A stretch of 53,867 nt of DNA from Porogramme epimiltina. Taxonomy: Eukaryota > Basidiomycota > Agaricomycetes > Polyporales > Polyporaceae. The stretch covers positions 1 through 53,867 of the forward strand of contig FTLJ01000211.1 in the NCBI GenBank assembly GCA_900155495.1, read 5' to 3'. A program made the translations under genes and the position numbers. Positions 1-12,900 of this stretch are shown one piece after another (positions within the stretch are counted from its first letter, which is position 1; each line of letters starts with the position of its first letter). The notes under the pieces were generated by a model. The model ran no database searches and was not told where the DNA came from. It saw nothing but the letters and a program-made list of their open reading frames with translations.

Positions 1-2599
1 GGCGGGCCCCCCAACCCCCCCCCCTCCCCCGCCCGGCCGTCCCGTCCGTTGGTCCCCCACTCCCCCGCCCGTGTCCTCCTTCCCGCCTCTCTTTCCCCCT
101 CTCCAGCTCGTCTGCCATCTCCCTGCGGGTGCAGGTGTCCCCAGGGGCGATCCTCCGGCCGACCTGAGCTTCAACCTAATGTGCAGCTGACTCCCCTTCC
201 GCGAGATCTTCTCAGGAGCTCTCTGCTCCCGATGTGTGCCAGACGTTGTGTGGCCTCACCGCGTCCGTCGTCCGACGTCCAGCATCCCGCCAGTCTCCAC
301 CGCTCCCCCCGTACCTATCGGGATCGGCGCCATTTCGTCGGCCGCCCCGCCTCTGCCCCCTTCTGCCCCCTACCTTGCTGTGCTACGCTAAGCTAGCCCC
401 AGCCCCGCTTCTCGCATTCAGGCCGTCGCTACACCCTCTTGGGCCGCCTATCGCGCCCTGCCGGGTACCAAGTCTCCCCGAAGACCGCGCCTCCACATGC
501 ACGAACGTTCTGTCGCTAGTACGGTGTTCGTGATTGCGATCGCGCACCCCCTTCACGCGGACATGAACCAAATCCCGTCCCTGGCCGTCTTATCGTGTCG
601 TCCCAGCCCATGGCGCATGCCCAACGATCCTTCGCGCCGCCCAATCCGACCGCGAAACCGCGCTAAGACGTCAGTCGGCGCCATGCCCCCTCATCAGGTG
701 AGCCCCGCGCGCCGTTCCGCTCTTTCGTCTCTCTCCTTCGCCATCTCCGCACGATCTCTGACAGTACGGTACCCCAGAAAAAATGCGCCCGTTCTTCCTC
801 GCGGTCCCGCCCGTTCTTTTTCGCCCATCGTCAGATCTGACGGGATTATCTCTCGTCACCGCCGGTTTGCCCGCCTTTCCCTGTCAACTCGTCCTTCTCT
901 TACGCCACCCTCTACAGCTCGTCCGTGCCTGGCCCTCTTGCACCGGCCGGTGCCTCCAGACCGCTTCATCTCACCGTGAGATTGCATTACTCGAAGTGTA
1001 CGCCGTGGCGGCCACCGCGGGCGCCAACCTTGTCAATTCACGACCCGTCCTGCCCGCCAACTCAAATAAGCTCTGACTGAATTGCGCCTAAAATCGACTG
1101 AACGGGCGATGGCGGCGTCCATGCACTCCACGACGCCGACCCTGCGTCGCATGGCACCGGCGCCCCTGGACGTCTCGCGGGTGCGCGTACGAATTGGCGG
1201 AGTCGGCGCGCGAGCCCGCCCTTCTCGGTGCGCAGTGGCGAGTTCCCGTTCAATCAATACAGTCCAGCCCGCTCACCAGTGATTATCAAGGCCCTTCGAG
1301 CGGGAGAACCTCGCTCCCCGTCAGCGTCGACGTTCTTCTCCCCACGTCGCGCGGTCCGCCGCCGGGGCGCTGCGCCCGCCGCCGCACTCACCGCCTACCT
1401 CTGGGCGAAGCACATCCGCACGCGCCCCTCCGCGGACGCGCGGCGCACTCCTGCCTCGCCGCGCGCACTCCCGGAAACGCAGGGCCGGACGTGGCGCGCC
1501 ACCGCATCATCAGCACCCACGGCGCACGGCCGTTTCGCGCACCGTGCCGGCTTCTTTGAATGCCATTCAGTCCCAGAAAACCACCCGCGGGCCGGTTGTG
1601 TACGGACGGCTGTGCCGCATCTGCGGCGCGGCACGCCCCAAGACGCCCCGGTTTAGCGAGTCAATAGGGTCTGCGCCTGGGGGGCCTGGGCACCCCCGAT
1701 CGTCGCCGTGGGTCCGTCCAAGCCTCGCGATCTGTGGCTCGGCGCGTATACGCATGCAGAGACAGGGCTGCGGGCGCGAGGGGCGCAGACGCCCCCTCCA
1801 CCGCCGTCTGCCCGCGCCCGGCGACGGCTCCAAAGCGAGCATGTCTTTCCCCCGCGCGCGCACCCGCGCTGTCGCATGGGGAAACACCGGATCGCGAAGA
1901 TGCGCTCGCCCTCCTGCCCCCACCCACACCTCAGCTGCCCCGCGCCCGCAGGGACGTAATGGCAATCGGGCATCGCGCATCGAAGCGGGCAACAGCGAGC
2001 GAGCGGTACGCGAAGGACGGGCGGGGCGGACCAGTCCCAGGCCGCGGCGGTGCGAATATCAGATAGCCAGCCAGCCAGTAGGAGCATGGGAAAATGGCCG
2101 GCCACGCCCGCGGGCGAGCGGGCGAGCGGGCGGGCTCACCAGGAGGGGTCGCGGCGGACGGGCTTGGGTTGGATTTAAGGTTACGACAGCCGATTGAAAC
2201 CGCGCCCGCCCGAGGCGGTCGCCCTGGCTCGTGTGGTCGCGCTTCGCCCCGTAGGTGCCCCTCTGCAGAGCTAATCCAATCTGATCGGACGGCGTCGCTG
2301 ACGCGGATCACATACGTACAGAATTTCCGCCCCACGGGCAGCAGACGTCACCGGGTCCGCGTCGCCCATATGGCGCGGTCACTAGCCCGGCGCGGGGCAA
2401 GCACCCGCTGGTGTTCCTGGACCCTTCGACGGGGCCTCTAGGTGTCGCGCGTCAAAACTTACTTATCATTGCCGTTTTCGATCTGCTTGTCTGTTCATAT
2501 GTGTAGAGGCTTCCACGATTCCTCGCTTCTCAGCTCGGCCTTCGACGATTTCCCTTTTCGGTACCTGTGGACAGGTGCGACTTCGGATTCCCCGTGGCC
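1..2599. other. GC-rich, C-skewed leader with no recognised gene
   Basis: About 2.6 kb upstream of the WOPR gene. The plus strand is strikingly rich in C and CpG, especially in the first 1 kb. Open frames exist on both strands, but they are proline/arginine/serine-rich, overlap each other and match no family I know, as expected for stop-poor GC-rich DNA. I read it as an extended promoter and 5' leader, since WOPR regulators of other fungi often have long upstream regions. A short untranslated or coding exon cannot be excluded: a consensus splice donor follows an ATG near 683. Confidence 0.45.
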
Positions 2600-2606
2600 T
2601 ATAAAG
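2600..2606 (+). promoter_or_regulatory. TATA box of the WOPR gene
   Basis: TATAAAG lies 70 bases before the chosen ATG at 2670, a normal core-promoter position. It supports this start rather than one far upstream. Confidence 0.5.
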
Positions 2607-2669
2607 TTGCGGCGGCGGTGGAGTTTTGGGTACCACTCCTCTCCTCACCCCCTCGACCATACCGCCGTC

Positions 2670-3974
2670 ATGACCTCCACTCACGCTGCCCGTCCGGTCG
2701 ACAACCTGGGCCATGCCACCCATCCCGCCCTGCGTACGTGTCCTGCGCCCCTCCCGCCCGTGCGCCGCGCTGATTTTTAGCCACGGGTGCGTCCAGATCT
2801 CCGCGATGCGAGGGATGCGCACATCGTCTTTGAAGCGGTCCGGCTCGGCGTGCTGCCGTTGATCACTCGCCGGCTCACCGCGGGAGAGCGTGAACAGCTC
2901 ACGTCTGGAAATGTATTTGTGTGGGAAGAGGCTGAGCATAAGCAAGGTGAGTACACGTCGCGGGGTTGCGCGTGAGCTCTACCGACCCACGCCTCATTTT
3001 TCGTGTTATTGAGTAGGAGGCCTGGAGCGTTGGACGGACGGAAGGCGATGGTGGGTGTCTCCGACGCGGTCTGACCGCATTCGCGCTGACGTCGGTGACG
3101 TCTGCTGTTAGGTCGCAGAGCCGCATGCGCGGCGACTACTTGTTCTATGAGGAGAAGATCGAGACCACACCCGAGGAGAAGGAAGCCAAGGCTGCTCGTC
3201 GGTGCGCTGCCACACACATGTCACACGCCGTTCTCACGCCTGACAAGTATATTAGAGCTCGTCGAACCCTCGACCCGTTCGCAGCCCCTCCTGCTCCCAT
3301 CCGAAGGCAAGATAGGCCGTCGAAGCCTGACGGTCTCACGAAGCAGACGTATTCCACGCACGTACATACTCGTCGCGGGGAGCCTCCTCGCAAGTGGCAC
3401 ATCGTCGCCTACTTTTCGGTACGTCATCGTCATCGCCGCGCCCGCGGGAGACTAACCATGTCTTCCCCCGTAGGGTGACGACTACACGCGCCTGCCTGTT
3501 GTCGAGAACTACGAATACCTCCGCAACATCAGGGTCCCAGAAGGGATCTTCACGTCTGCAAAGGGGAACATCGCTCGATTTGGGCGCGTGCTCGAGGACC
3601 CCGACGTCCACGATCCCTCTCATACGGGCAGAGACTACCAAGAGTGGGCTCCAGCCCCATGGGCCGTCCCGACCTCCGCCTTTCCGCGCGGGAGCTCAGC
3701 CGCCGAGAGGCCCATGTCTTCTTCGTCGTCGTCATCGTCCTCGGCGGCGGCGCTACGCACATCGAACCAATACTCGGTTTCGGCCCCACAGCACCGGCCG
3801 CTCAGCCCGGCCTCGGGCGCCCTGCCGCGGCTTTCGACCGTGGTACCCGTTGGGCCGCTCACGCCGCCCGCTTCTCCCATGTATCCCACGAGCCCCGGCG
3901 GGGTACCAAGCAACTACAAACCGCTCACGGCCGAGGACCGACGGGCTTTGAACAGCTTCCGATTGGCACTATAG
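2670..3974 (+). CDS. Gti1/Pac2 family (WOPR domain) transcription regulator
   Basis: Five exons: 2670-2733, 2797-2946, 3017-3050, 3112-3418, 3474-3974; 351 residues, with phases agreeing at every junction. The N-terminal WOPR half shows THPALHLRDARDAHIVFEAV, then a GNVFVWEE motif, and RWTDGRRWSQSR rebuilt across intron 3. The second WOPR half has LTKQTYS and KWHIVAYFS, followed across intron 4 by GDDYTRLP. The C-terminal 130 residues are low-complexity Ser/Pro with a poly-Ser run, as usual for the family. WOPR proteins (Wor1, Ryp1, Gti1, Pac2) bind DNA and control morphological switching, sexual development or gluconate uptake; which role applies here is unknown. An alternative acceptor at 2780 gives the wrong frame; the one at 2796 restores the conserved start of the domain. 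A 54-nt stop-free segment (3202-3255) has splice-like ends and may be a further intron. Confidence 0.88.
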
Positions 3975-6900
3975 GCGTCTCTGTCGTGGATAATGGGTAG
4001 TATTGAGGTATCATGGGGGTTCGCAGGTCGACCGCTGTACGATAGGTGTAATTTGTGGCTCTTTATCTGTCTTGGACAGTGGCAAAATTGTGTACGGTTA
4101 CGCGCTAATGAACAATAGGACCCGTCTCTGCGACAATTTTTCTTAGCCATGGATCACCGTCTCCCCGCGCGCGGCTCCTTACTCACCCCAAGTTCATAAA
4201 ATCGGACCCCAAGACGGTGAGGTCTTGTTCAGGGCGGCAGAGCGGAAGGACATCGCTCACTTCTCGGCTTTCATACGTTCGTACTCCACCGTCTGTGTTT
4301 TCGTGCAAGGCTGAAACAAGGCACGTCGTCGCTGTTACGTAGTCCACGGACGCTAACAGCTAGAAGATCGTCCTAAAATTGAGTTTTAGTCTTCTATGTG
4401 GGGCACCTCGCTTCGTTGTCCACATCGTCAGTCTTGCTGGCGACGTGGCAGTCGGGGATGTCGCCAACGTCTGTGACAAACAGATGGACCGCCCATCCCT
4501 CCACTCCCGAGCAGCCGACAATGGTCCGAGACCAACAGGTCGACGCTGGGCTGACGATGCCCAAAACGATAGCCCTGAGAAAGAACGACAGCCTGTGAAA
4601 TTCTCCGGTCGGACTTCCGGCGTCTGTGGCCGTCGAGCGTCGGAGTCTAGCTGGCAAGGGTTCTAGGACGGTGGAGATTACGGTGCCTAGCCTGGACTCG
4701 TGTGCTTCCTAATACGGTGCGCGGGAGATCGAGAACCAGAACAAAATTTGCCTCGTCCCATAGATCTGGGAGAGTTCTTCCAAGGTCGTCTACATGTAGT
4801 GCAGACATAGAGGGCACAGCCAGAGTTGGTAGCACTGAATGTGGCTGCTCTTCGCTGCGCGCGTCAACCATGTGCTGCCACGTGGTGGGACTGCGCTCGG
4901 CAGCTGTCTCCCAACACGGTGCGAGCGACTTCGCATCCGTTCTCCGACCAAACGCTGACACACCATTGGCTCCGCAATTCCTTGCCTGTGTGTGATATGA
5001 GGGTAGACGTAGTGGGATGCGGTATTACGTCGCTTTGTCGGGATCCCGAAATCCGAGTGATGTCAGGTGAGCCTAAGTTCTGAGTCGCCGTGCTGTCCAG
5101 CTATTTAACTGCCTTGCCGCAAAAAGTTACCATTACTGTGCGTTTCATCTGCATAATGGATACGACTCAGTATATATTTAGGTCGTTTGATCTGATGTGT
5201 AGCCTCTGCAGGCTGCTGGATGATGTGCCCGTGCAACATCCACTAGTATTGGTCGATACATCGCAAGTGCGATACTTGCCAATTCGAGAATGTCCAGTTT
5301 ATTACCTTCCAACACTTCGGATGATCTTCCTGCAAATACGCACTTGTAATGTGACATGGCAAGCACGCACTCATCTAGGCTTCTACCCTTAAAACAGCAG
5401 GAAATCGCTCAAGTCGCCACATCGCCAGCAAAGGCGATAGGTAGCAGCGGTGCCAAGGGTTGTTCTCCCTAGCGGTATCTATCTACTTTGGCACTCCTTC
5501 TGTATAAATCGCGGTACAGCGCATTCAAATCAATCACACAAGAGGACGAATCCCGATCTTCCTCCGCTAATGTGCGAAATCCACGCAGTTCAACGTCATC
5601 GTTTTCATCACATCTGCATCCCTGGCAGCGGGTTGACCTATAGGAGTATCCCTTCCAGTAGCAAGACTGGGAGAGGATGTCTGTTGACTCGACTCTCCAG
5701 GAAGTACCTCCTCCTTGATATTCTATCCCTGATCTTCTATGCACTAGCTTATCCCGGACACTTGGGAGACTTGTACAACGCCTCCAACGTCATGTCAATC
5801 GCCCGCTAGGTGGATTTTGTGCGGTCATCATGACTCGACAACATCTGCGTCGAACTGGGAGCGTTCTTTTTTCACCACATGATATGATACTGACGCCGTT
5901 CCATCTTGTTTTTTGCCCACGGTCGAAGCAGCGTGAGAGCCCTACCTCGCTCTATGCTACCGCCGTTCTCCCGCTGTACAAGAATATGTCTGTGTGCCGC
6001 TGTTCTGGGTAGACATTCCCTTCTGATATATCAAGCTGATCATCCGTCCCCTCAGAAAACCTAGGCCACATTCCCCTTACGTTCAACAGAGGGGCAGGTT
6101 TGATGATGCTCACTCACACATGACAAGTATAACCTCAACTCAGTGGGTGCGACGACAATTTCCTAGCACCCTTGGCAGGTAATATGGGAAGGTAAGTAGG
6201 TACCTTATAGACAATTAATTTTCGTGAGAGGGGAGACAACTGGCCACAGGCATCATTGAATAGAACGCGCCCCACACCCTACGGGTCTGGATGCAGTATG
6301 ATCACGAGTTCTCAGTCGGTTCAGTGTGCCGTACTCTGCCGAATGTAATAATCCCGCTCCCAGATGACTCCTTGATTGGTACCAGAAACTGTGGATCCTT
6401 CGCGCAGTTTGTAAGTGCCCAACCTGATGCAATCTTCTCATTGACGCTTTTAACCCCTGTTATAGACCTCAAAGGGCCCGTTGTTGGTGCCACCGGAAAA
6501 ATATAAGGGTAGAACACGCTACTCCAATTATCCGTATGGCGTACTACAGCTCTTGAAAGTTAGGTTATGTACGAAGTCACATTGAAGGTGAATCGAATGA
6601 TTGCTTAAAAGCTCCTTTCCAAGAATCCCAGAGTACACACCTACGTTGTTTCAATGCAGCGAGTCGACCGCTGTGGGCTGGAAATAGTGAGCATACTCAG
6701 AACTGCTACTTGCAGAGCCTCGCGTTCGGGCATCTGTCTCGAGTAAGCTACTATTTCATGCAGCGTCGTATTATACCTTCCATCGTTACCAAGCGTTAGC
6801 ATTCAATATGGTATGCGGGGGTCTCCTTTAAACAAAGGCACCATGCTCCCCGACGCTCCCCGTCGCCATTGATCCGTACCTCACTACGAGCGATATAAAT

Positions 6901-9900
6901 AATCCGCAAAGGATACGAACCAGACGGCCAAGGGATTGACACCATGTTCCCTCACAGCCCGCCCCCATAGAACTATCTACTATGTTGAGGATGTCCGGTG
7001 CTCGCACCGGTCCCTCCAGCCTATGTCCAAGATAGAGCTGAAGGCATACCTCCGAGATACTCGCGAAAATGCCAACGCTTTTCACATCCCACCGTCAGCC
7101 AAGCATTTCGTGCTACGTGTGTAAGTCACTTACGCGAAATAGATACTTCATCTACAGCACTTTTTGATGACACCATACTTGAAGATGAGTCCATGAACCG
7201 AGACACATGGATCATGGATGTATTACTGTATTACCGTATCTCCTTCCTTAAAGAGTTTCTTAGTTACCTTGAAAGGTGCATTGTGACCGACCCCGATCAT
7301 GGAAGTCTCTACCAGCCAGTGTACAATGGAGCGTATCTCATGATCCTTGCACCGCGTGGGGCGTAAATTTTTATCGCGTCTACAGATCCTTCTCACATCA
7401 TATGGTCTCATCGGCGTATCACGGTTCGCTCAATTGAACGGCGTTATCTCCCAAACTCTCTAATGGCAATGGCGCGGATCTTACCATTGTCGTGAACAAT
7501 CTCACACATCTTGTTAACCGTTGTGAGTACGGATCCAGTCAGAATATGATGTATTACGGCCAAGACCTCCGGGAGCACTACTGTGAGTGCTTGCCATGTG
7601 AACATGCTACAAGGACCAAGATAGAGCAATGTAGACGGGGATCCTTCTATTACGACCCCTGTCCCTCGCGATCACGCTTCGCTGAAGGACATCAGACCAA
7701 TATACCCGAGGAGAGTGGTGAGTAGAGTGCCAGTATGGCATTCGTTCTGCGCGAACCCATCTTCATTTATTGGCTCTCTCGGGGCCGAGGATTTGAATCA
7801 CAATTTCTTACGCGCTATCCGTGAGGGCTGCAAAAACGCGCTTGGTTAAGTGTGTAGTCATGACTGTTATGAGAGCGATCTTCTTAAGGACGGGCAAACG
7901 GGGAAGCACGGGTGGCAGATGAGTTGAATGGGATTATTCAGCGAAATTCGTTTGAGGACGTCATCAGCCGTTGCTTCTATGTCGGCGGTCTCTATCGTAG
8001 TGATCTTCTTACGCGCATGTATTGCCAACGTGACTGCTCGCTTCCTCGTGATGCGTGCGGAACCATCCGACTGGGAGCGGCAGGAGTACACAGCGCAGCA
8101 AGTAACACAGTTCTTCAAGATCTGCGCATACCGGATTGAGAATCGTGGAGCAGGCACAGAAGCAAGCTCTTCACTCACCATTCGTATCGAACAGTGAACA
8201 CGGCGCTGACTAATATGCCGCGTAGCAAACGTGTTCGCACTGTAACCCCGCTTATTTACCACGTCGGTCGTTTTCTATTCGATTCACAAGTAACGACGTT
8301 CTCAAGGCCCACAAAGTTCTGCATGGTGGCAATGAGGATGTGTGTTGATGTGCGAGAACTGTTCTGACACACTTCTTCTCCGCGGTGCCCGCTCTCTGAC
8401 TTAACGGAGATCTCCAATCTCCACACTGTGATCGTCTACCGAGGGGAAGGGAGCCCCTTCCCTCACCCGTCATGGTGGATCTGTACGTGAAGTAGACGTG
8501 ATCTTCACGTCCGCAAAGTCCGTCCGGGGTGACACGGGACAGTGCCTCTCTTCTATTCAGGGTTGTTAAGACTCTCTAGACGTAACATGAGTGAATGGGT
8601 GTTTATTGTAGGGCGAGGTGACGTACATTGACAACATAAGTTCGGCCCTTGGGCAAATATCTCCGGAGTGCATCTATGAGAATGTGCCTACGAGCGTTCG
8701 GGCGAATGCCCTGCGACAGATGCGTGGGGGTTCGTTGTCAATAAGAAGCTTCAGCGAGTAGGCGAAAGAAACCGACCCGTCTATAGACCCTTCACACGTT
8801 TGCGGTGTCACCCGACTAACTTCCAAGGACTCCATAATGTGGGGTGCATCCTGCTTCGTCAGCAAGCTAGATCTAAGCCCTCTGCTGGTCGATCGTTTCT
8901 TCAGGCTTCTTGCAGCTTATCTTCTGGGCGAGCCTAGCCTGCGGGTTTGTCCCCGAGGCCTCGCTTCCGCCCATCTTCTCCGAGCCACGTCTTCCTCAGC
9001 AGGAACCCCCCTTAGGACTGGTGACTTAACTACTTCCGAAGCTTCGCGGCCGGCGAGCATGGCCTGAAGCAACACGGGTGGGCCTTCGTTCCCTCACCAT
9101 GCATATTTTCATGTTGGTATTTCAGGCGAGTTGCAGAGTAGCTAGCGCTCTCGATATGGATGTGAACGCTAAGTGATACGCGCGTGGGATAGGAGACCCT
9201 ACATCGGGCACGTACCTGACTCGCAATCCACCCTTCGCAAGATTTCGCATAGGGGAATACCCTGCCGACAACCTAAAAGAGTACGAGTAACTGATCACAT
9301 CAATACCGGAGTACAGGATGCTGTAAGGAATACTACCTAAGCATCGTCGCTCAATCGGCGGCAGATGTTGGCATGATGCGCGCATTTCCGCAGCTGCCCC
9401 TGCAAGGGTGAGGATGGTGCACTTGTAGGAGGCTGAGTGGTTATGTCCTAAGCTTTTGTGGACGCGCATCTGGATTCTATGCCTAATGGGTCCATATAAG
9501 CCTCACAAGTCAACAACATACAAGGCCTATCTATTCACCAATTTAGATCTGATCGATCGATCTCGTATAGCGTATGTATGCTCCCTCTCCTCGTATTAGT
9601 CGATGACCATTCAGATCTGGGGAAGCGTCTTCTATAGCCACCATGCCGAGACCGGAACCTGGGTGAAATCGTGGAGAAAAAAAAGGAAAGGTCAGCAGAC
9701 AAAAATGGACGCAACACGTACGTACATGCGTGCAGCGTGGGTGCCCTAGACATTACTAGGGAGTCCCGTCATTAGCTGAGGAACATCTCAAACAAGTCAA
9801 CGAAACAGATCGAGTCGTGGACGCTTTCGGCTGAGCACTTTTGAACACGCCGTGGGTCGTTTTTCAACGAAATGTACCTTGAGCCATATCTAGACAGCGG

Positions 9901-9996
9901 AGGAGCTCTCCCAGAGTAGTAACGGAGGGATATGGACTGCCCATAGACAATCACAGCATAGGAGTAGAATTAACAGATGAGGTTAGCGTACATAGA
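3975..9996. other. Gene-poor desert, no recognisable gene
   Basis: Six kilobases with lower GC than the flanks and stops in all frames. The longest open stretches (4379-4666, 5090-5392, 5450-5809, 6998-7366 on plus; 7867-8262, 9122-9469 on minus) are under 140 codons. They carry no family motif I recognise, and I could not chain them into a spliced gene. No tRNA, no long terminal repeat and no obvious tandem array was seen. It may be old transposon or gene remains past recognition, or promoter DNA for neighbours. The low GC fits decay but does not prove it. Confidence 0.5.
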
Positions 9997-12900
9997 CTAT
10001 GACGCATCAGACACATCACTGTTAAATGCGGGCCAGTCGATACCTCGAGTTGGCGATTGTCGTAACTCCCAACCCACACCAACGATATCTGACAAATGAC
10101 GCATCGTAGGACGGCCATGGGGACAATGCCACGGCTGATCAATCGTGCCCATATGTTCGACGATCTGGAAGCACAACATGTGGTCAGTAATCATTATGTG
10201 GGTATGAAGAAACAGGACGTACTGTGGTCATCTGTCGACGGCTTAGGGCAGTCCCGATCATGACGCTCTTCCTGCACGCCCGCGAAGCGAACATCGCACG
10301 GGCTTTAGAGCACCGCACCATTTGTCCGGTCGGCCGGTCGTGCATCAGATGCAGCAGCTCTTCCAGGTCTACGCCAGAGCAGATGTCAGTACACAGGGGA
10401 AAACTGGCGTTGACGGATTATGCTCACCTTTCGTGTCGAAAACGGTGCTCTTGCTGATTGGTTGGGCGGTCAACCGCACGCGCTGCCCTGGATGGGCATC
10501 CTCGTCTACATCTAACTCGAACCCGTTCTGTCGGAGTACCTCCACGTTTTCGATAGCGACGAGCTCATCCGCAGCAGTCAGCTCCAACAGTTGCGGGCTA
10601 TACATTGTACTCCTGTCAGACAGAGGGCAAACATGGTTTAAGGCCGTAGACGTACCGATATAACTTTTGCGAGTCAATCTTCGTTGTGCGCTGGAGCGTC
10701 TCAAAGTTGTACTTTTCGTCCGAGGCGTGCTGGTCAACAATGAACAGATCGTCCATCGCTTCGCCAGGAGATCCATCGCCGTCGGAGCAGGGCTTCTGCC
10801 TACGCACAATGATGAAACCGAGGTTGAACTGGCCAACAATCTCCATCTCCGCGAAGTCTGTCTTGTCGATAACGCGGGACAGCGCCTCGACGGCCTCGTC
10901 GTCGTTTGTAGCGTCTCCGATGCCTGCTGTGCCGTCGAGCTTAACTTTGTCGCTGGGTTTCATGACGTTGGAAGATCTGTGAGAACGCCCAAGACACGAG
11001 CGAAGTGTTTTCCAGGAGGCCGTGATGCTAGACATATCCACCGATAGCGACATAGCTTCACGATCGACGGTGCGCACGACCTCGTCTTTGACGGCGGAGG
11101 TAGCGCCGGTACCTTGACTGCCTTCTTGGACGACGTCGACGTCCGCGTCGACATCGATGATCTCCGAAGTACGTGTTTCGTCCTGTTCCATGGACTCGTC
11201 TGGCTGAGCAAACTGTCCGAGCTCTATCTGGCCCTCGCTCGGCTCCGATGCTGGAGGGTCTTGCCTGCCGGCGTCAACGTCTTCCTGATCACCCTCCAGT
11301 GGTTCGTCCCCCTGTCCGTCCATCTCCACGTCCTCGTCCATGCCCTCAACTTCATCAACGCCCTCCTCATCCTCAGCGCCATCGTCCCCCACACTTTCCT
11401 CCTCGACCTTGGCCCCCTCCCGCGCGAAACCCCTCAACATCGCCCGCATACCCTCCCTCGCCTCCCGCGCCCCGCTCTCAATACGCGGCTTCTTCTTGGG
11501 CGGCTCCTCTCCGCGCCGCCGCAGATTCCACGCCGCGCCAGATGTGCTCAGCACCATCTGAGAACTGCCCACGCTGCTTCCGCCGCCTCTAGGCGCTCCG
11601 CTAGCGCGCGCGACGGTGCGGGCAGGCGGGCGCAAGGCCGGGATCGGCGCATCGTCCTCCCCATCGTCGTCTTCAGCATCTTTCGCCGTGGCATCCGCAG
11701 GTACAGGGCTCGCAACCCGCCGGGCAACGGGCCGCGTCGGAGCAGCGGGGGACGACGCGGGCGCCCGCGCGTCGCGGCGCACGGCCGCGGACTGGGGGAT
11801 ATCCCCGCGCGCCGGGTTCCGTCTGGACGCCGCTCGCTCCGGCGGGCTCGGTGTCTTCGGCATCGCGGGATCGGGCACGTCCTGGCTGACGTCGACGGCA
11901 GCAGAAACAGACGCCTCGTCTTCCGCGTCTTCGTCCTCGGGGGTGCTGGCCCGTCGGGATGAGGTACGCTTTGATGTGGGCGCCACTGAAGATGACGACG
12001 CGGGCTCGGAGAGAAGCATCGGTTCCCCGAACGAGGGCTCGCCGTCTTCCTGGTCGAGCGCAGACGGGACGCTGGCGTGTTTCTCGTCCGACTCCGGTTG
12101 CGACGTCGAGGGAGCACTAGATACATCTGGATAGACGTCCTGGGTGTCTTCAGGAAGAAAGAGGGGTTCTTTCTCGGTGGAAGCGGCAACGGGCGGCTGC
12201 GGGGCTGTCGCAGACCCTGTCTTGCGCGGTGCTTGGGACGTGTTTACATCGAATGTCGCACGCGATGGCGCGTATTTCTCTTCTAGAGCACTCTAAGATA
12301 CTACGTATCAACCCATCGTGTCCACTCTGAGCTGGCAAAGGAGGCACACCTTCAACGCCTGAACAAGGTTGTTCTCGCTGTGGAGCAGGATCGTACGTTT
12401 GTCGGGGCTCACGTTGACGTCGCAAGAGTCTTAAAGAGGGTGTTAGAACGACCACCAGGAAGCAGCACGTAAGACATACTCTTAGGTAGAATGAAGTCTG
12501 CGATGACAAAGGGAGACTGCGTCGCGTTGAACGACCTGTAGACTTCGTTGAACGCCTTCTGAACCTATACAGGGTCAGTATACAAAACTCCTCCTGCACG
12601 TGCATAAGAAAAGGTACCTTTGAAGGGGAACACGGCCGCCCATTGACGAAGAAAAACTGCCGGTCCGTGCCATTCCTCCCCGCCCCGACCACAAACTTCG
12701 AGATCAAGCCCCTTACACACACCTCGTTGGTGCTCCTACAGTCCCCATCAGCATCCTGATGCATCGTGTACAGTTGATAGGACTCACTCCTCGCCAGGCG
12801 CGCGCCCGAGCCTCCGCAACACCGCCGCTTCGACCTCGACTTCGAACTTGAGTTCGAGCTCAACGAGGTTCTCGAGCGCCTTCGGATTCCAGATCGCGGA

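Noticed and set aside
49..2441. Long overlapping open frames in the GC-rich leader
   Set aside because: They are proline/arginine-rich, occur on both strands at once and contain no family motif; GC-rich DNA is simply poor in stops.
6936..7366. Possible gene with KIELKAYLRDTRENANAFHIP and a later RDTWIMDVLLYYRISF piece
   Set aside because: The two pieces are in different frames and I could not join them with acceptable splice sites; no family recognised.
11114..11962. 282-codon plus-strand frame opposite PMS1
   Set aside because: It is the reverse of the large PMS1 exon 9, whose acidic codons leave the opposite strand open; no independent motif.
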